Shown piece after piece: positions 50,131-58,674 of a DNA stretch of 64,000 nt. The DNA comes from an uncultured Anaerolineae bacterium (lineage in GTDB: Bacteria; Chloroflexota; Anaerolineae; J036; Brachytrichaceae): assembly GCA_938034415.1 (NCBI GenBank), contig CALHLE010000008.1:1-64000 (forward strand). Reading direction: 5' to 3'. The first letter of the stretch is position 1, and every line of letters begins with the position of its first letter. Made by a program: the position numbers and the translations under genes. Below the pieces are notes generated by a model, which had not been told where the DNA came from, searched no databases, and saw nothing but the letters and a program-made list of their open reading frames with translations.

Positions 50131-51297
50131 ATGAGACGAGCACGCCAGGCCGCCTGGATGGTCGTTGCGGCGTTGGTAGCCGCATGCGCAGCGCCAAACG
50201 TCATGCGTCCGCCGCCGCAGGCCGAGTCGGCGCGGCCCGTCGCGCCGCAATTTCCTCCGCCGCGCCGGGTCGAGTCGCCCGGCTATGGCTTTGAGGCCTA
50301 TCTGTGGTGGAAGCCGGAGATCGCCACGCGCGACTTGGGGCTAATTCGCGAGGCCGGCTTCAAGTGGGTCAAGCAGACCTTCGCCTGGCGCGACATCGAG
50401 ATTGAGCAAGGCATATACGACTGGAGCCGCGCCGATCAGGTCGTGTTCCTGGCGACGGAGGTCTTCACGCGCAATTTGATCGCGCGGTTGGATCGCGAGC
50501 CGTACTGGGACCGCCGCGACTATCCACTCGGCCAGGGCATCGCCGCCGGCCCACCGCGTCACCTTCAGCATTTCTTTAACTTCTGCGCTGCCATCGCTGC
50601 GCGCTACAAAGGCAAGATCGCCGCGTATCAGGTCTGGAACGAGCCGAACCTGGCGCGCGAGTGGGGCGGCATGCCTCCCGATCCGCGCGCCTACGTCGAG
50701 ATGTTGAGGGGATGCTACCTGGCCATCAAGCAAGCCGACCCCGATGCACTCGTGATCAGCGCCGGCTTGGCGCCGACCGGCACTGGCCCGCCGCTGGCCA
50801 TGCCGGACGAGCAATTCCTCATCGCGATGTATGAGGCCGGCGCAGCGCCCTACTTCGACCTGTTGGGCGTGCATGCGCCCGGGTTCCGCGCCGCGCCGGA
50901 GACGCCGCCCGGCATGGCCGTCAGCATCCCTGAGCTGGGTGGGCAGCGTTTCTTCGCCTTCCGCCGCGTCGAGGACTTGCGGGCGATCATGGAGCGCTTC
51001 GGCGATGGTCACAAACAAGTTGCCGTGCTGGAGTTCGGCTGGACGACCGATCCGGTCAACACGAACTACGCCTGGTTCGCCATAGACGAGCAGTTGAAAG
51101 CGGACTACATGGTGCGCGCCTTTCGCTGGGCCAGGCAGAATTGGCAGCCGTGGATCGGCCCGATGATCGCGCTCTCCATCCCGCAGTTCGACTGGACGCC
51201 GCAGAACGAGCAGTACTGGTGGGCTGTTGTGGATCCGCACTATCCGGAGACGCGCACGCGCCCGGCCTATGAGGCGCTGAAGGCGATGGACAAGTGA
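50131..51297 (+). CDS. Lipoprotein clan-A glycoside hydrolase-like protein
   Basis: A lipobox (LVAAC, Cys near residue 19) makes this a surface lipoprotein. The barrel begins about residue 50 (GYGFEAYLWWKPEIATRDLG) and contains the acid/base E171 in YQVWNEPN and the nucleophile E301 in VAVLEFGWTT. It is clearly related to the two preceding proteins and has the same AxVISAGLAPTG and RPAYEALKAM segments. At 388 residues it lacks the long linker. It lies 30 nt after its neighbour, in one operon. The polysaccharide target is not evident. Confidence 0.78.
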   Translation: MRRARQAAWMVVAALVAACAAPNVMRPPPQAESARPVAPQFPPPRRVESPGYGFEAYLWWKPEIATRDLGLIREAGFKWVKQTFAWRDIEIEQGIYDWSRADQVVFLATEVFTRNLIARLDREPYWDRRDYPLGQGIAAGPPRHLQHFFNFCAAIAARYKGKIAAYQVWNEPNLAREWGGMPPDPRAYVEMLRGCYLAIKQADPDALVISAGLAPTGTGPPLAMPDEQFLIAMYEAGAAPYFDLLGVHAPGFRAAPETPPGMAVSIPELGGQRFFAFRRVEDLRAIMERFGDGHKQVAVLEFGWTTDPVNTNYAWFAIDEQLKADYMVRAFRWARQNWQPWIGPMIALSIPQFDWTPQNEQYWWAVVDPHYPETRTRPAYEALKAMDK

Positions 51298-51304
51298 TCC
51301 GGCC

Positions 51305-52501
51305 ATGCGCTGCGTGTTCGATGTCCTCGACGGCGCGCCATTGTGCGATGCGTTCAGCCTGTCCGGGCGCGCCATCCCGCGCATCGTCGGCGAGTTCTGG
51401 ACGGCGCGGCAGCGGCAGGCCTGTTCGCTCCACGAGATCTCCTATCGCGCTTGCTTCAAGCCACAGCTCCCGCGCTACTTCATCGAGCGGCTGACCCGAC
51501 CCGGCGACATCGTGTACGACCCGTTCAGCGGGCGCGGGACGACGGCTGTTGAGGCGGCGCTGTTGGGCCGACGCGTCATCGCCAACGACGTGAACCCGCT
51601 CAGCGCCATCCTCACTGCGCCGCGTTTGCGCCCGCCGACGCTCGAAGCGGTGGCTGACCGACTGGCGCGCATTCCAGACTCCGTGCAACGCGCCGAGATC
51701 GATCTCTCGATGTTCTTCCATCCGGATACCGAGCGCGAGATCGTCGGCCTGCGCGGCTATCTGGCGGCGCGCCGCCAGGCCGGCGCGGAAGACGACGTGG
51801 ACGCCTGGATTCGCATGGTGGCGACCAACCGGCTGACCGGCCACTCGCGCGGCTTCTTCTCGGTCTATACGCTCCCGCCCAATCAGGCGGCCAATCCCGA
51901 GCGCCAGCGCCGCATCAACGCTCGCTTGAATCAGCAACCCGAGTACCGCGACACGCGGGCCATCATCTTGCGCAAGACGGCGAGCCTGCTGCGTGGGCTT
52001 ACCGAGGCGCAGCGCGCGAACCTGCGCGCCGCAGCCGAATCGGCGCTGCTGCTGACCTGCGACGCGCGAAGCACGCCGGCCATCCCGGACGGCAGCGCTC
52101 AGCTCACGGTCACTTCGCCGCCGTTTTTGGACGTAGTGCAATATGCCGCAGACAACTGGCTGCGCTGTTGGTTCAACGGAATTGCGGTCGAAGAGGTCGC
52201 GCCGCGCATCACGCTGTCACGCACGTTGCAATCCTGGTCAACTGTGATGCGTGCGGTCTTCGACGAGCTGCATCGAGTGACGCGGCCGGGCGGCTGGGTG
52301 GCGTTCGAGGTGGGGGAGGTGCGCGGGGGGCGCGTGCGCCTGGATGAACATGTCGCCCCGATAGGCGAATCGGCCGGCTTCGCCTGCGCCGCGATCCTGG
52401 TCAACCAGCAGCGCTTTACCAAAACTGCCCACATCTGGGGCGTGGCCAACAACGCCTGCGGCACAAACACCAATCGCATCGTGGTCTTTCGCAAAGAGTG
52501 A
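51305..52501 (+). CDS. Orphan DNA methyltransferase with permuted motif order
   Basis: The SAM-binding motif YDPFSGRGTTAVEAALLGRR (residues 71-90) comes first and the catalytic TSPPF (270-274) nearly 200 residues later, whereas the common N6A/N4C enzymes of the DPF.GSGTT type have SPPY first. The intervening region (about 105-265) probably includes the target-recognition part. Such enzymes methylate adenine N6 or cytosine N4. No restriction endonuclease or specificity subunit is adjacent. It starts 7 nt after the lipoprotein gene without its own promoter, an odd partner for glycosidase-like genes. Confidence 0.78.
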   Translation: MRCVFDVLDGAPLCDAFSLSGRAIPRIVGEFWTARQRQACSLHEISYRACFKPQLPRYFIERLTRPGDIVYDPFSGRGTTAVEAALLGRRVIANDVNPLSAILTAPRLRPPTLEAVADRLARIPDSVQRAEIDLSMFFHPDTEREIVGLRGYLAARRQAGAEDDVDAWIRMVATNRLTGHSRGFFSVYTLPPNQAANPERQRRINARLNQQPEYRDTRAIILRKTASLLRGLTEAQRANLRAAAESALLLTCDARSTPAIPDGSAQLTVTSPPFLDVVQYAADNWLRCWFNGIAVEEVAPRITLSRTLQSWSTVMRAVFDELHRVTRPGGWVAFEVGEVRGGRVRLDEHVAPIGESAGFACAAILVNQQRFTKTAHIWGVANNACGTNTNRIVVFRKE

Positions 52502-52759
52502 TGACCGCAGGACAACGCCGGCCGTCGCTTGCGCCGGCCTAAATAATTTGGCTACATAAATAAGGCTGTCGTAGCGGGTTGGACGTGATAACTTCGGGTG
52601 CCGAACAGGTGTGGTAGGGTTGAAAGTGAAACGTTACGCTGCTTTCTCCTTCGGGCCGCGAGCGCGCGCCGGGCGAGACAGTCGTGGCGTCACTTTGCAG
52701 CGGACGACAAGCCAGGCAGCTTGTCGCCGAACCGGACGTTTATCGTTACCCGAACAGAG

Positions 52760-53863
52760 ATGATTCGTTTGACACGGCAAACGCTCGAAAAGTATCAGGT
52801 CTTGATCTATTTTGTGGCCGTCGGCAGCGGCCTGATCGTCGGCATGGCTCAACCGATGTGGCTGGGGACGCTGGAGGCCATGCTGCGGCCCGTCCTTGCG
52901 TTGCTCCTTTACACCACCTTCACCCAGGTGCCGCTGGCCCATCTGCGCGAGAGCATCGCTGACCGGCGCTTCATCCTCGCCGCCGTGGTGGGCAACTTCC
53001 TCATCGTGCCGGCGCTGGTGGCCGGCCTGGCGCAATTTTTGCCGGGCGACGTGGCGATTCGCCTTGGGGTATTGATGGTGCTGCTGGTGCCCTGCACCGA
53101 CTGGTTTATCACGTTCACCCATCTGGGCGGCGGAGACACCCGATGCGCCATCGCTTTCGCCCCGGTCAGCCTGCTGCTGCAAGGCCTCTTGCTGCCGTTG
53201 TATCTCTGGCTTTTCCTCGGCGAGGCGCTGGGGGTGGCGATGGTGTGGCGCGAGATGCTGATCGCCTTTGGCAGCCTGATCCTGTTACCATTGTTGGGCG
53301 CTTGGCTCACCGAGCGGTGGGCCGAGGGTGAGCCTCGGCGGCGCGGCGTACTGGGCAGGCTGTCTTGGTTTCCGTTGCCGCTCCTCGCCGTGGTCGTCTT
53401 CATCATCGCAGCAACGCAGGTGAACCTGGTGGCGGGATCGCTGGCGGCGCTCGGCCGGTTGCTCCTTATCTTCGTCGCCTACTTAGTCCTTGCCGGGCTG
53501 ATCGCCCGCGGCCTGGCGCGGGCCTTCCGCCTGCCGACGGCTCAAGGCCGCGTGCTGGCATTCAGCCTGGGCACTCGCAACTCGTTCGTGGTGCTGCCGC
53601 TTGCGCTGGCGCTCCCCCCGGCTTTTGGCCTAGCAGTCGTCGCCATCGTCTTCCAGTCCCTGGTGGAATTGGTCGGCATGGTCACGTATCTGTGGTGGGT
53701 GCCAAGGCGGCTCTTTCCCGAGGCCGCCCGCAGCGCGGCCCAGGAGGACACAACCCGGCGCGGCGCATTGGCCGATGCCGTCAAGCTGTCCGGCCAGGGT
53801 GAGTATCCGCCGCTACCGACGCGCTCTGCGCGACAGGCGCAGCATCTCGAGGGGGCGGAATGA
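52760..53863 (+). CDS. ACR3/BASS-type transporter (arsenite or organic anion)
   Basis: A 367-residue membrane protein with about ten helices. VLLVPCTDWFITFTHLGGGD in the middle corresponds to the conserved Cys-containing helix of ACR3 arsenite permeases, and FSLGTRNSFVVLPLALALP to the second half repeat. The bile-acid/sodium symporter and ACR3 branches share this fold, so the substrate is not certain; no arsR or arsC is nearby. The ATG at 52760 has no good Shine-Dalgarno; the track's earlier start gives 54 Arg-rich residues outside the family. The 258-nt upstream gap contains no other gene. Confidence 0.82.
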   Translation: MIRLTRQTLEKYQVLIYFVAVGSGLIVGMAQPMWLGTLEAMLRPVLALLLYTTFTQVPLAHLRESIADRRFILAAVVGNFLIVPALVAGLAQFLPGDVAIRLGVLMVLLVPCTDWFITFTHLGGGDTRCAIAFAPVSLLLQGLLLPLYLWLFLGEALGVAMVWREMLIAFGSLILLPLLGAWLTERWAEGEPRRRGVLGRLSWFPLPLLAVVVFIIAATQVNLVAGSLAALGRLLLIFVAYLVLAGLIARGLARAFRLPTAQGRVLAFSLGTRNSFVVLPLALALPPAFGLAVVAIVFQSLVELVGMVTYLWWVPRRLFPEAARSAAQEDTTRRGALADAVKLSGQGEYPPLPTRSARQAQHLEGAE

Positions 53864-53891
53864 GACTCGGAAAGCGCTCAACCTCGCGGCG

Positions 53892-54446
53892 TCAATGTAA
53901 CTTCTTAATCTCTTCGTCGAGCTGAGCCAGACGGCCTTCGACGCTGTCTTTGAAGCGGGCCAGCGCTTCGGAGAACGCATCGGTCGCCTCCAGCAGCTCG
54001 TTGGCCACTTGGCTGGGCGACTTGAGGTTGAGCAGGTTTGTGGGGTCGGGCAGCGGGGCAAAACCGACGAACGCGCCGTCGGCGTCGCGCACGGCCGAGC
54101 GCACGCTGATGATTGCATCGCGGTTGATCGGCCCGTAGATGTGCGGGAAGCGCGGCGCACCGTCCGGCGCAGTGTCGCTGACCGATGCTTCCGGCGGAAG
54201 CGGAGCGCCGCCCTGGGGTGGAGCCGGCGCTTCCCAGCGCACCTCGCTGGTCAGGCGCGCCTCGTCAATTTCCAGGACGACGAACTCGCCTGGCCGGTCT
54301 TTGTAGAAGGCGTTGGCGATGCGCAGCAGGAGGTCGTCGCCTTGCGTCGCATGGATGAAGCCCTCGCGTGCCAAGCTGTCGGCGCGGTAGGGTTGGTCGG
54401 CCGGTGTAGCTTCCCAGTCGGCGCGCGGGGCAAGGTGTAGGATCAT
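53892..54446 (-). CDS. DUF952-domain protein
   Basis: The N-terminal 75 residues match the DUF952 pattern, ILHLAPRADWEATP ... YRADSLAREGFIHATQGDDLLL and FVVLEIDEARL. An internal loop rich in Pro and Ala follows, then IYGPINRDAIISV and a C-terminal coiled-coil-like helix (about 140-184). The biochemical role of DUF952 is unknown to me. The ATG at 54446 overlaps the tatC stop (ATGA), so it is translationally coupled to tatC; the track's longer start lies within tatC. Confidence 0.8.
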   Translation of the reverse strand: MILHLAPRADWEATPADQPYRADSLAREGFIHATQGDDLLLRIANAFYKDRPGEFVVLEIDEARLTSEVRWEAPAPPQGGAPLPPEASVSDTAPDGAPRFPHIYGPINRDAIISVRSAVRDADGAFVGFAPLPDPTNLLNLKSPSQVANELLEATDAFSEALARFKDSVEGRLAQLDEEIKKLH

Positions 54447-55234
54447 TTGGCGTCCTTGAGCTTCTCTTCGGGGTCGAGCATGGCCGGCACGGTGGCATGG
54501 CGGCGGGCGATGTAGGCCATCACGACGCTGAACACGTAGAGCAGCAACAACGGCACCATGACGATGCTCATGTTGACGGGATCGGGCGTTGGCGTGATGA
54601 GCGCAGCCAGTACGGCGACGATCACCACCGCCCAGCGCCAATGCCGCTTGAGCACGTTGGCGTTGATCACGTTGGCCTTGGCCAAGATGAAGATGATCAA
54701 TGGCATCTCGAACGCCACGCCCATCCAGAACATCACGCCGGCGACGAAGGGGATGTAGTCATCTGGCGTCAACGCGACGTTGAAGACGCTGGGGAAGATG
54801 CCGGTGAGGAAACCCACCGCTGCCGGCAGCATGACGAAAAACGCGAACGTCGCGCCCAAGATGAACAGCCCAAATCCGAACGGCAGGCCGATGAGGATCC
54901 AGCGCTTCTCGTGCGGCAGCAAGCCGGGGAAGATGAAAGCCAGGATCTGATACAAGATGAATGGCAGCGCTAGGATGGCGCCGGTGGTCACCGACACCGT
55001 GAAAACGTTGGTCAGCGGCGAAGTCGGGCTTGTCACCAGAAGCTGCTTGGCCGGGCCGTAGGGCGCGAGCAGGATTTTCAAAATCTGCTCTGCGAAGGCC
55101 AGCCCGACCGCCGTGCCTACGGCCAGCGCGATCACCGCCTTCAGGAGCCGATCGCGCAGTTCGCGCACGTGCTCGAGGAGGGTCATGCCCTCTTCTTCTT
55201 GTAGCTCGCCCATCGGTTGAACGTTTTGCGCCAT
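54443..55234 (-). CDS. tatC: Sec-independent protein translocase TatC
   Basis: TatC is the polytopic core of the twin-arginine translocase, exporting folded proteins such as Rieske-type subunits. The N-terminus EGMTLLEHVRELRDRLLKA with the Glu and Arg of the signal-binding site, LPFILYQILAFIFPGLLPHEKRW, and six helices are typical. A GTG at 55264, overlapping the tatA/B stop (GTGA), is an equally possible start and would add ten residues. It is encoded directly after the TatA/B-like gene, as expected. Confidence 0.94.
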   Translation of the reverse strand: MAQNVQPMGELQEEEGMTLLEHVRELRDRLLKAVIALAVGTAVGLAFAEQILKILLAPYGPAKQLLVTSPTSPLTNVFTVSVTTGAILALPFILYQILAFIFPGLLPHEKRWILIGLPFGFGLFILGATFAFFVMLPAAVGFLTGIFPSVFNVALTPDDYIPFVAGVMFWMGVAFEMPLIIFILAKANVINANVLKRHWRWAVVIVAVLAALITPTPDPVNMSIVMVPLLLLYVFSVVMAYIARRHATVPAMLDPEEKLKDAK

Positions 55235-55260
55235 ACGTCTGCCTAGATAGTTATACACGA

Positions 55261-55881
55261 TCACCCACGCCAGGGGTTATCGTCGTCCAGCCGATCGGTG
55301 CGGATCGTCGCGCCGACCGAGGCCCAGGGGTTGTCATCCGGCAGTTCGATCGGGATGTGGTCCTTGGAAGCGAGCAGGGGCGGAAGTACAACGCGCGCGC
55401 CATTCGATACATCGGCCGGCTGCTCGGTCGCGGTGGTCAGGTCAGCGTGAGATGCCGGGGGATGCGTTGCGGGGTGGGGCGGCGCAGGTAGAGGAGCGGG
55501 GGTGTTCAAAGGCGCGGCGGCGCCGTTCAGGCCGTTCGTCGCTGCTGGCAGGGTCGGTGTGCTCGGCGGCGGGTTCAGGCTGGCGGCCCTGCTGATGTCG
55601 TCGGCGTAAGGCTGCAGGATCGCGCGCAGGTCGGCTGCTTCTCGGATAGCCTGCACCTCACGGCGGATCTCACGGGTCACCTCGTCAAGGTCCTGGGCGA
55701 TGGGTTGCAGTTCGCCTTTGAACTCCTGGGTGAAAGCGATATACGTCTCGCGCAGGCGGCGCAGGGCAGCGCCCAGGCCGCGCGTAAACTCCGGCAGGCG
55801 CTCTGGCCCGAACACGAGGAAGATCAGGATCAAGATGAACAGCACCTCCAGCGGGCCAATGCCGAGAATCGTTCCGTTCAT
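55261..55881 (-). CDS. TatA/TatB-family translocase subunit with long tail
   Basis: A single N-terminal helix (GPLEVLFILILIFLVFGPERLPEFTRGLG) followed by an amphipathic helix is the TatA/B hallmark; GPERLPE and the long charged helix favour TatB. The Pro/Ala/Thr-rich tail (about residues 105-170) is unusual, and near the C-terminus the short motif DDNPW occurs twice. Its product would pair with the TatC encoded next. The ATG at 55881 overlaps the nusB stop (ATGA). Confidence 0.88.
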   Translation of the reverse strand: MNGTILGIGPLEVLFILILIFLVFGPERLPEFTRGLGAALRRLRETYIAFTQEFKGELQPIAQDLDEVTREIRREVQAIREAADLRAILQPYADDISRAASLNPPPSTPTLPAATNGLNGAAAPLNTPAPLPAPPHPATHPPASHADLTTATEQPADVSNGARVVLPPLLASKDHIPIELPDDNPWASVGATIRTDRLDDDNPWRG

Positions 55882-56270
55882 AGATTTGCCGCGGCGCCCA
55901 ATACGCCGTTCACGAATCGTGAGCTTGTCTCGCTGCCGAATTCCTTTGCGACGTTCACCGCTTCGCTGATCGCCACCTGCACCGGCACCTTGCCTTCTCG
56001 CATCTCGTAAAGCGCAATGCGCAGGATGTTGCGGTCAATCGCCGAGAGTTGTTCGGCCGGGAATTTGGGGGCCAGCGCGTTGATGATCTGGTCAAGAGAC
56101 GTCGCCTCGCGCATCACGCCCTGCACCAGCTCGATGGCGTATTGGCGCACTGCCGCCGGCCATGCCACCTCTGCGAGGTGGCGATTCAGCACCTCATCGG
56201 CGGGGTGGTGCGCCGTGTCCGCTTCGTAAAGCGTCTGCAAGGCGAGCACGCGCGCGTCATGCCGTGACAT
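55878..56270 (-). CDS. nusB: Transcription antitermination factor NusB
   Basis: NusB binds boxA RNA with S10 (NusE) to stop premature termination of rRNA transcription. The 130-residue all-helical protein has RHDARVLALQTLYEAD at the N-terminus, the LDQIINALAPKFP motif, DRNILRIALYEM and the C-terminal AISEAVNVAKEFGSETSSRFVNGVLG. All are standard. It overlaps the upstream Asp23-family gene by 14 nt. Confidence 0.95.
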   Translation of the reverse strand: MSRHDARVLALQTLYEADTAHHPADEVLNRHLAEVAWPAAVRQYAIELVQGVMREATSLDQIINALAPKFPAEQLSAIDRNILRIALYEMREGKVPVQVAISEAVNVAKEFGSETSSRFVNGVLGAAANL

Positions 56271-56571
56271 CCTCGAAATATACGTCCACTGCCGATACGC
56301 GCAGCCCGATGATCTCCTGAACCGCCTGTTGCACTTCCGACTGGATTGACCGGCCCAGCTCGATCAGCGAGACATCGTGCGCCGCGGTGAGATGCAGCTT
56401 CACGCGCACTTCGTCGCCGTCCATGCTGACCTCAACGCCTCTGTAACTGTCGCGGGGGCGTAGGGCGCGTGTGTGATCCACCAGCCCGCGCACGCCCGGC
56501 ATGGCGAGCACGGTGTTGCGCACGATGGTGCGCACGACGTCGGGCGAGATCGTTACCGAAGATTGGGCCAT
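56257..56571 (-). CDS. Asp23/Gls24-family envelope stress protein
   Basis: The 104-residue protein starts VTISPDVVRTIVRNTVLAMPGVRGL, the typical opening of the Asp23 (DUF322) family, and continues GVEVSMDGDEVRVKLHLTAAHDVSLIELGRSIQSEVQQAV. In Firmicutes such proteins are linked to envelope stress, and a member often precedes nusB. It lacks a membrane segment. Confidence 0.88.
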   Translation of the reverse strand: MAQSSVTISPDVVRTIVRNTVLAMPGVRGLVDHTRALRPRDSYRGVEVSMDGDEVRVKLHLTAAHDVSLIELGRSIQSEVQQAVQEIIGLRVSAVDVYFEDVTA

Positions 56572-56575
56572 CGCA

Positions 56576-57325
56576 TCATTGCATGACCAGGCCGCCGTCC
56601 ACGCTCAAGACTGCGCCGGTGATGAAAGCGGCCTCGTCGCTGGCGAGGAATGATACCGCATAGGCGACTTCTTCGGGCGTGCCGAACCGGCCCAGCGGCG
56701 TGGCTTTGAGAATGGCTTGTTTTTGTTCCTCGGTGAGCGCCTCGGTAAGCGCAGTGGGGATGAAGCCCGGCGCTACCGCGTTCACGGTGATGTTGCGCGA
56801 GCCGAGTTCTTTGGCCAGCGACTTGGTGAAGCCGATCACTCCGGCCTTAGCTGCCGCGTAATTGGTCTGACCGCCTTGGCCGGCCAACCCAACGACCGAG
56901 CTAATGTTGATGATGCGCCCGCTGTGCGCGCGGATCATCGGCCGGATGGCCGCCTTGCAACAGTTGAACACGCTCTTCAGGTCGGCGCCGATCACCGCGT
57001 CCCAGTCTTCTTCGCTCATGGTCATGAGCAGCGTGTCGCGGGTGGTGCCGGCGTTGTTCACCAAGATGTCGAGCTTGCCGAATGCATCCAGCGCGGCTTT
57101 CACCAATGCGGTGGCCTCGTCCAGTCTGCTCACGTCGGCCTTGAAGGCGATGGCCGCGCCGCCGGCATCGGTGATGGCTTTGACCACGTCGCGCGCTGCG
57201 GCTTCGCTGGTGTTGTAGTTCACGACCACCGAGGCGCCGCGTCGGGCCAGTTCAATGGCAATCGCGCGCCCGATGCCGCGCGATGCGCCGGTAACGATGG
57301 CGGATTTGCTTTGCAGTTGTCCCAT
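56576..57325 (-). CDS. fabG: 3-oxoacyl-ACP reductase FabG
   Basis: FabG reduces 3-oxoacyl-ACP in each round of fatty acid elongation. The NADPH-binding TGASRGIGRAIAIELARRGA, LVNNAGTTRDTLLMTMSEEDWDAV, the active-site Ser in NISSVVGLAGQGGQTNYAAAKAG (YxxxK) and the C-terminal SFLASDEAAFITGAVLSVDGGLVM are all conserved. Its 249 residues are standard. It follows fabD by 39 nt. Confidence 0.95.
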   Translation of the reverse strand: MGQLQSKSAIVTGASRGIGRAIAIELARRGASVVVNYNTSEAAARDVVKAITDAGGAAIAFKADVSRLDEATALVKAALDAFGKLDILVNNAGTTRDTLLMTMSEEDWDAVIGADLKSVFNCCKAAIRPMIRAHSGRIINISSVVGLAGQGGQTNYAAAKAGVIGFTKSLAKELGSRNITVNAVAPGFIPTALTEALTEEQKQAILKATPLGRFGTPEEVAYAVSFLASDEAAFITGAVLSVDGGLVMQ

Positions 57326-57364
57326 GTCGTGCTTGTTTGTGTAGGCGCGCCTGTGCGCCGAGCG

Positions 57365-58267
57365 TCATCCGATGGCGCGCGTCTCTACATCTGTGACGAT
57401 GCGCCGGATCAGCCCGCACAAAACGTCTTTGGGGCCCAGCTCGACGAAATGCGTCACGCCCTGGTCGCGCATGAAGCGCACGCTCTCCACCCAGCGCACG
57501 GGCGCGGTGAGCTGTGCGGCCAGCTCGGCGCGGATGTCGTCGGGATGGGTGATCGGCTGCGCCGAGGTGTTGGCCACGACCGGCACGGCCGCCGGCGCGA
57601 TCGGCGTCGTCTCGACAAGTCGCGCGAACTCGTCAGCAATTTCGGCCATCAGCGGCGAGTGCGAGGCGACGCTGACGTTGAGCGGAATGACGCGTTTAGC
57701 CCCTTTGGCTTTGGCCAGGGCCGAAGCGGCTTCGACAGCCATTTTGCCGCCCGAGATAACAATTTGACCCGGCGCGTTGTCGTTTGCAACGACGACGCCC
57801 GGCGCGTGCTGCCGAGAGGCTTCGTGGCACGCTGCGCGCAGCGCGTCGGCGTCTAGGCCGATCACCGCCGCCATGCTGCCTGGGGCGCGCTCGCCCGCTT
57901 CCTTCATCAGCCGGCCACGCTCACGCGCCAGCTTCACGCCATCCTCGAAGGCTAACGCGCCCGCCGCGCACAACGCGCTCAGCTCGCCCAAGCTGTGGCC
58001 GGCGATAAAGGCCGGCGCTTCGATCTCGCCGGAAAGCCGCACCATCTCGTGCATTGCGATGCTGTGGGTCAAGATGGCGGGCTGGGTGTTGATCGTGTCG
58101 CTCAGTTCGGCTTCTGGCCCGTGCCAGCATAGGTGAGAAAGTGGGAAGCCCAGCACAGCGTCGGCGCGCGCAAAGATGCCTTTGACAATCGGCCGGTGCT
58201 GCGCCTGCTCCAGCCCCATCCCCACAAATTGCGACCCCTGGCCGGGAAAGACGTATGCGGTCGTCAC
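57365..58267 (-). CDS. fabD: Malonyl-CoA-ACP transacylase FabD
   Basis: FabD loads malonyl groups onto acyl carrier protein. The N-terminal YVFPGQGSQFVGMG, the nucleophile loop FIAGHSLGELSALCAAGAL (GHSxG), and the C-terminal RWVESVRFMRDQGVTHFVELGP with the catalytic His are all present. At 300 residues it is typical. The gene lies between rpmF and fabG; acpP and fabH are not in this cluster. Confidence 0.95.
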   Translation of the reverse strand: MTTAYVFPGQGSQFVGMGLEQAQHRPIVKGIFARADAVLGFPLSHLCWHGPEAELSDTINTQPAILTHSIAMHEMVRLSGEIEAPAFIAGHSLGELSALCAAGALAFEDGVKLARERGRLMKEAGERAPGSMAAVIGLDADALRAACHEASRQHAPGVVVANDNAPGQIVISGGKMAVEAASALAKAKGAKRVIPLNVSVASHSPLMAEIADEFARLVETTPIAPAAVPVVANTSAQPITHPDDIRAELAAQLTAPVRWVESVRFMRDQGVTHFVELGPKDVLCGLIRRIVTDVETRAIG

Positions 58268-58297
58268 GTGTTCGACTGAAGGTGCTCCGGAGCGCGG

Positions 58298-58501
58298 TTA
58301 CTTCTTGTCGCCTTTGGCGTCGTCGCCGATGCGGACGACCATGCGGCCCTTGTAGTAGCCGCAGGATGGACACACGATGTGCGGTGGCTTCATCTCGCCG
58401 CAGTTGTCGCAGGCGATCAGTGGCACGGGTGTGAGATGGTCGTGTGCGCGTCGCCGATGCGTTCGGCCCCATGAGAACTTTCGCTTTGGTAGTGGACCCA
58501 T
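58298..58501 (-). CDS. rpmF: 50S ribosomal protein L32
   Basis: The 67-residue protein has the basic N-terminus LPKRKFSWGRTHRRRAH and the Zn-binding C..C-x(9-10)-C..C pattern (ACDNCGE ... VCPSCGYYKGR). The tail is Lys/Asp-rich. In many bacteria rpmF lies upstream of fatty acid genes, as here. AAGGAG lies 12 nt upstream, a rather long spacing. Confidence 0.94.
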   Translation of the reverse strand: MGPLPKRKFSWGRTHRRRAHDHLTPVPLIACDNCGEMKPPHIVCPSCGYYKGRMVVRIGDDAKGDKK

Positions 58502-58524
58502 GTCTCAAAAAGCTCCTTCTACGT

Positions 58525-58590
58525 CGGACGGCGCGCCGAGCGGTGCGCGACAGCCGTCCGTTCTTCTGGTTACAAAGGCGCGTTATTCTA
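58525..58590 (-). promoter_or_regulatory. rpmF operon promoter and leader hairpin
   Basis: On the minus strand TAGAAT (58590-58585) lies about 85 nt upstream of rpmF. The leader contains a perfect 8-bp stem (CGGACGGC with its complement, 58525-58532 and 58553-58560) that could take part in regulation. Confidence 0.4.
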
Positions 58591-58674
58591 ACCCACGTTG
58601 TCGGCGATTGCGGATGATCATCCCGGCGCAGGTTGCTCGCTTCTGGACTAGCCTGCTGGTCGGTTGCCTGTGAT

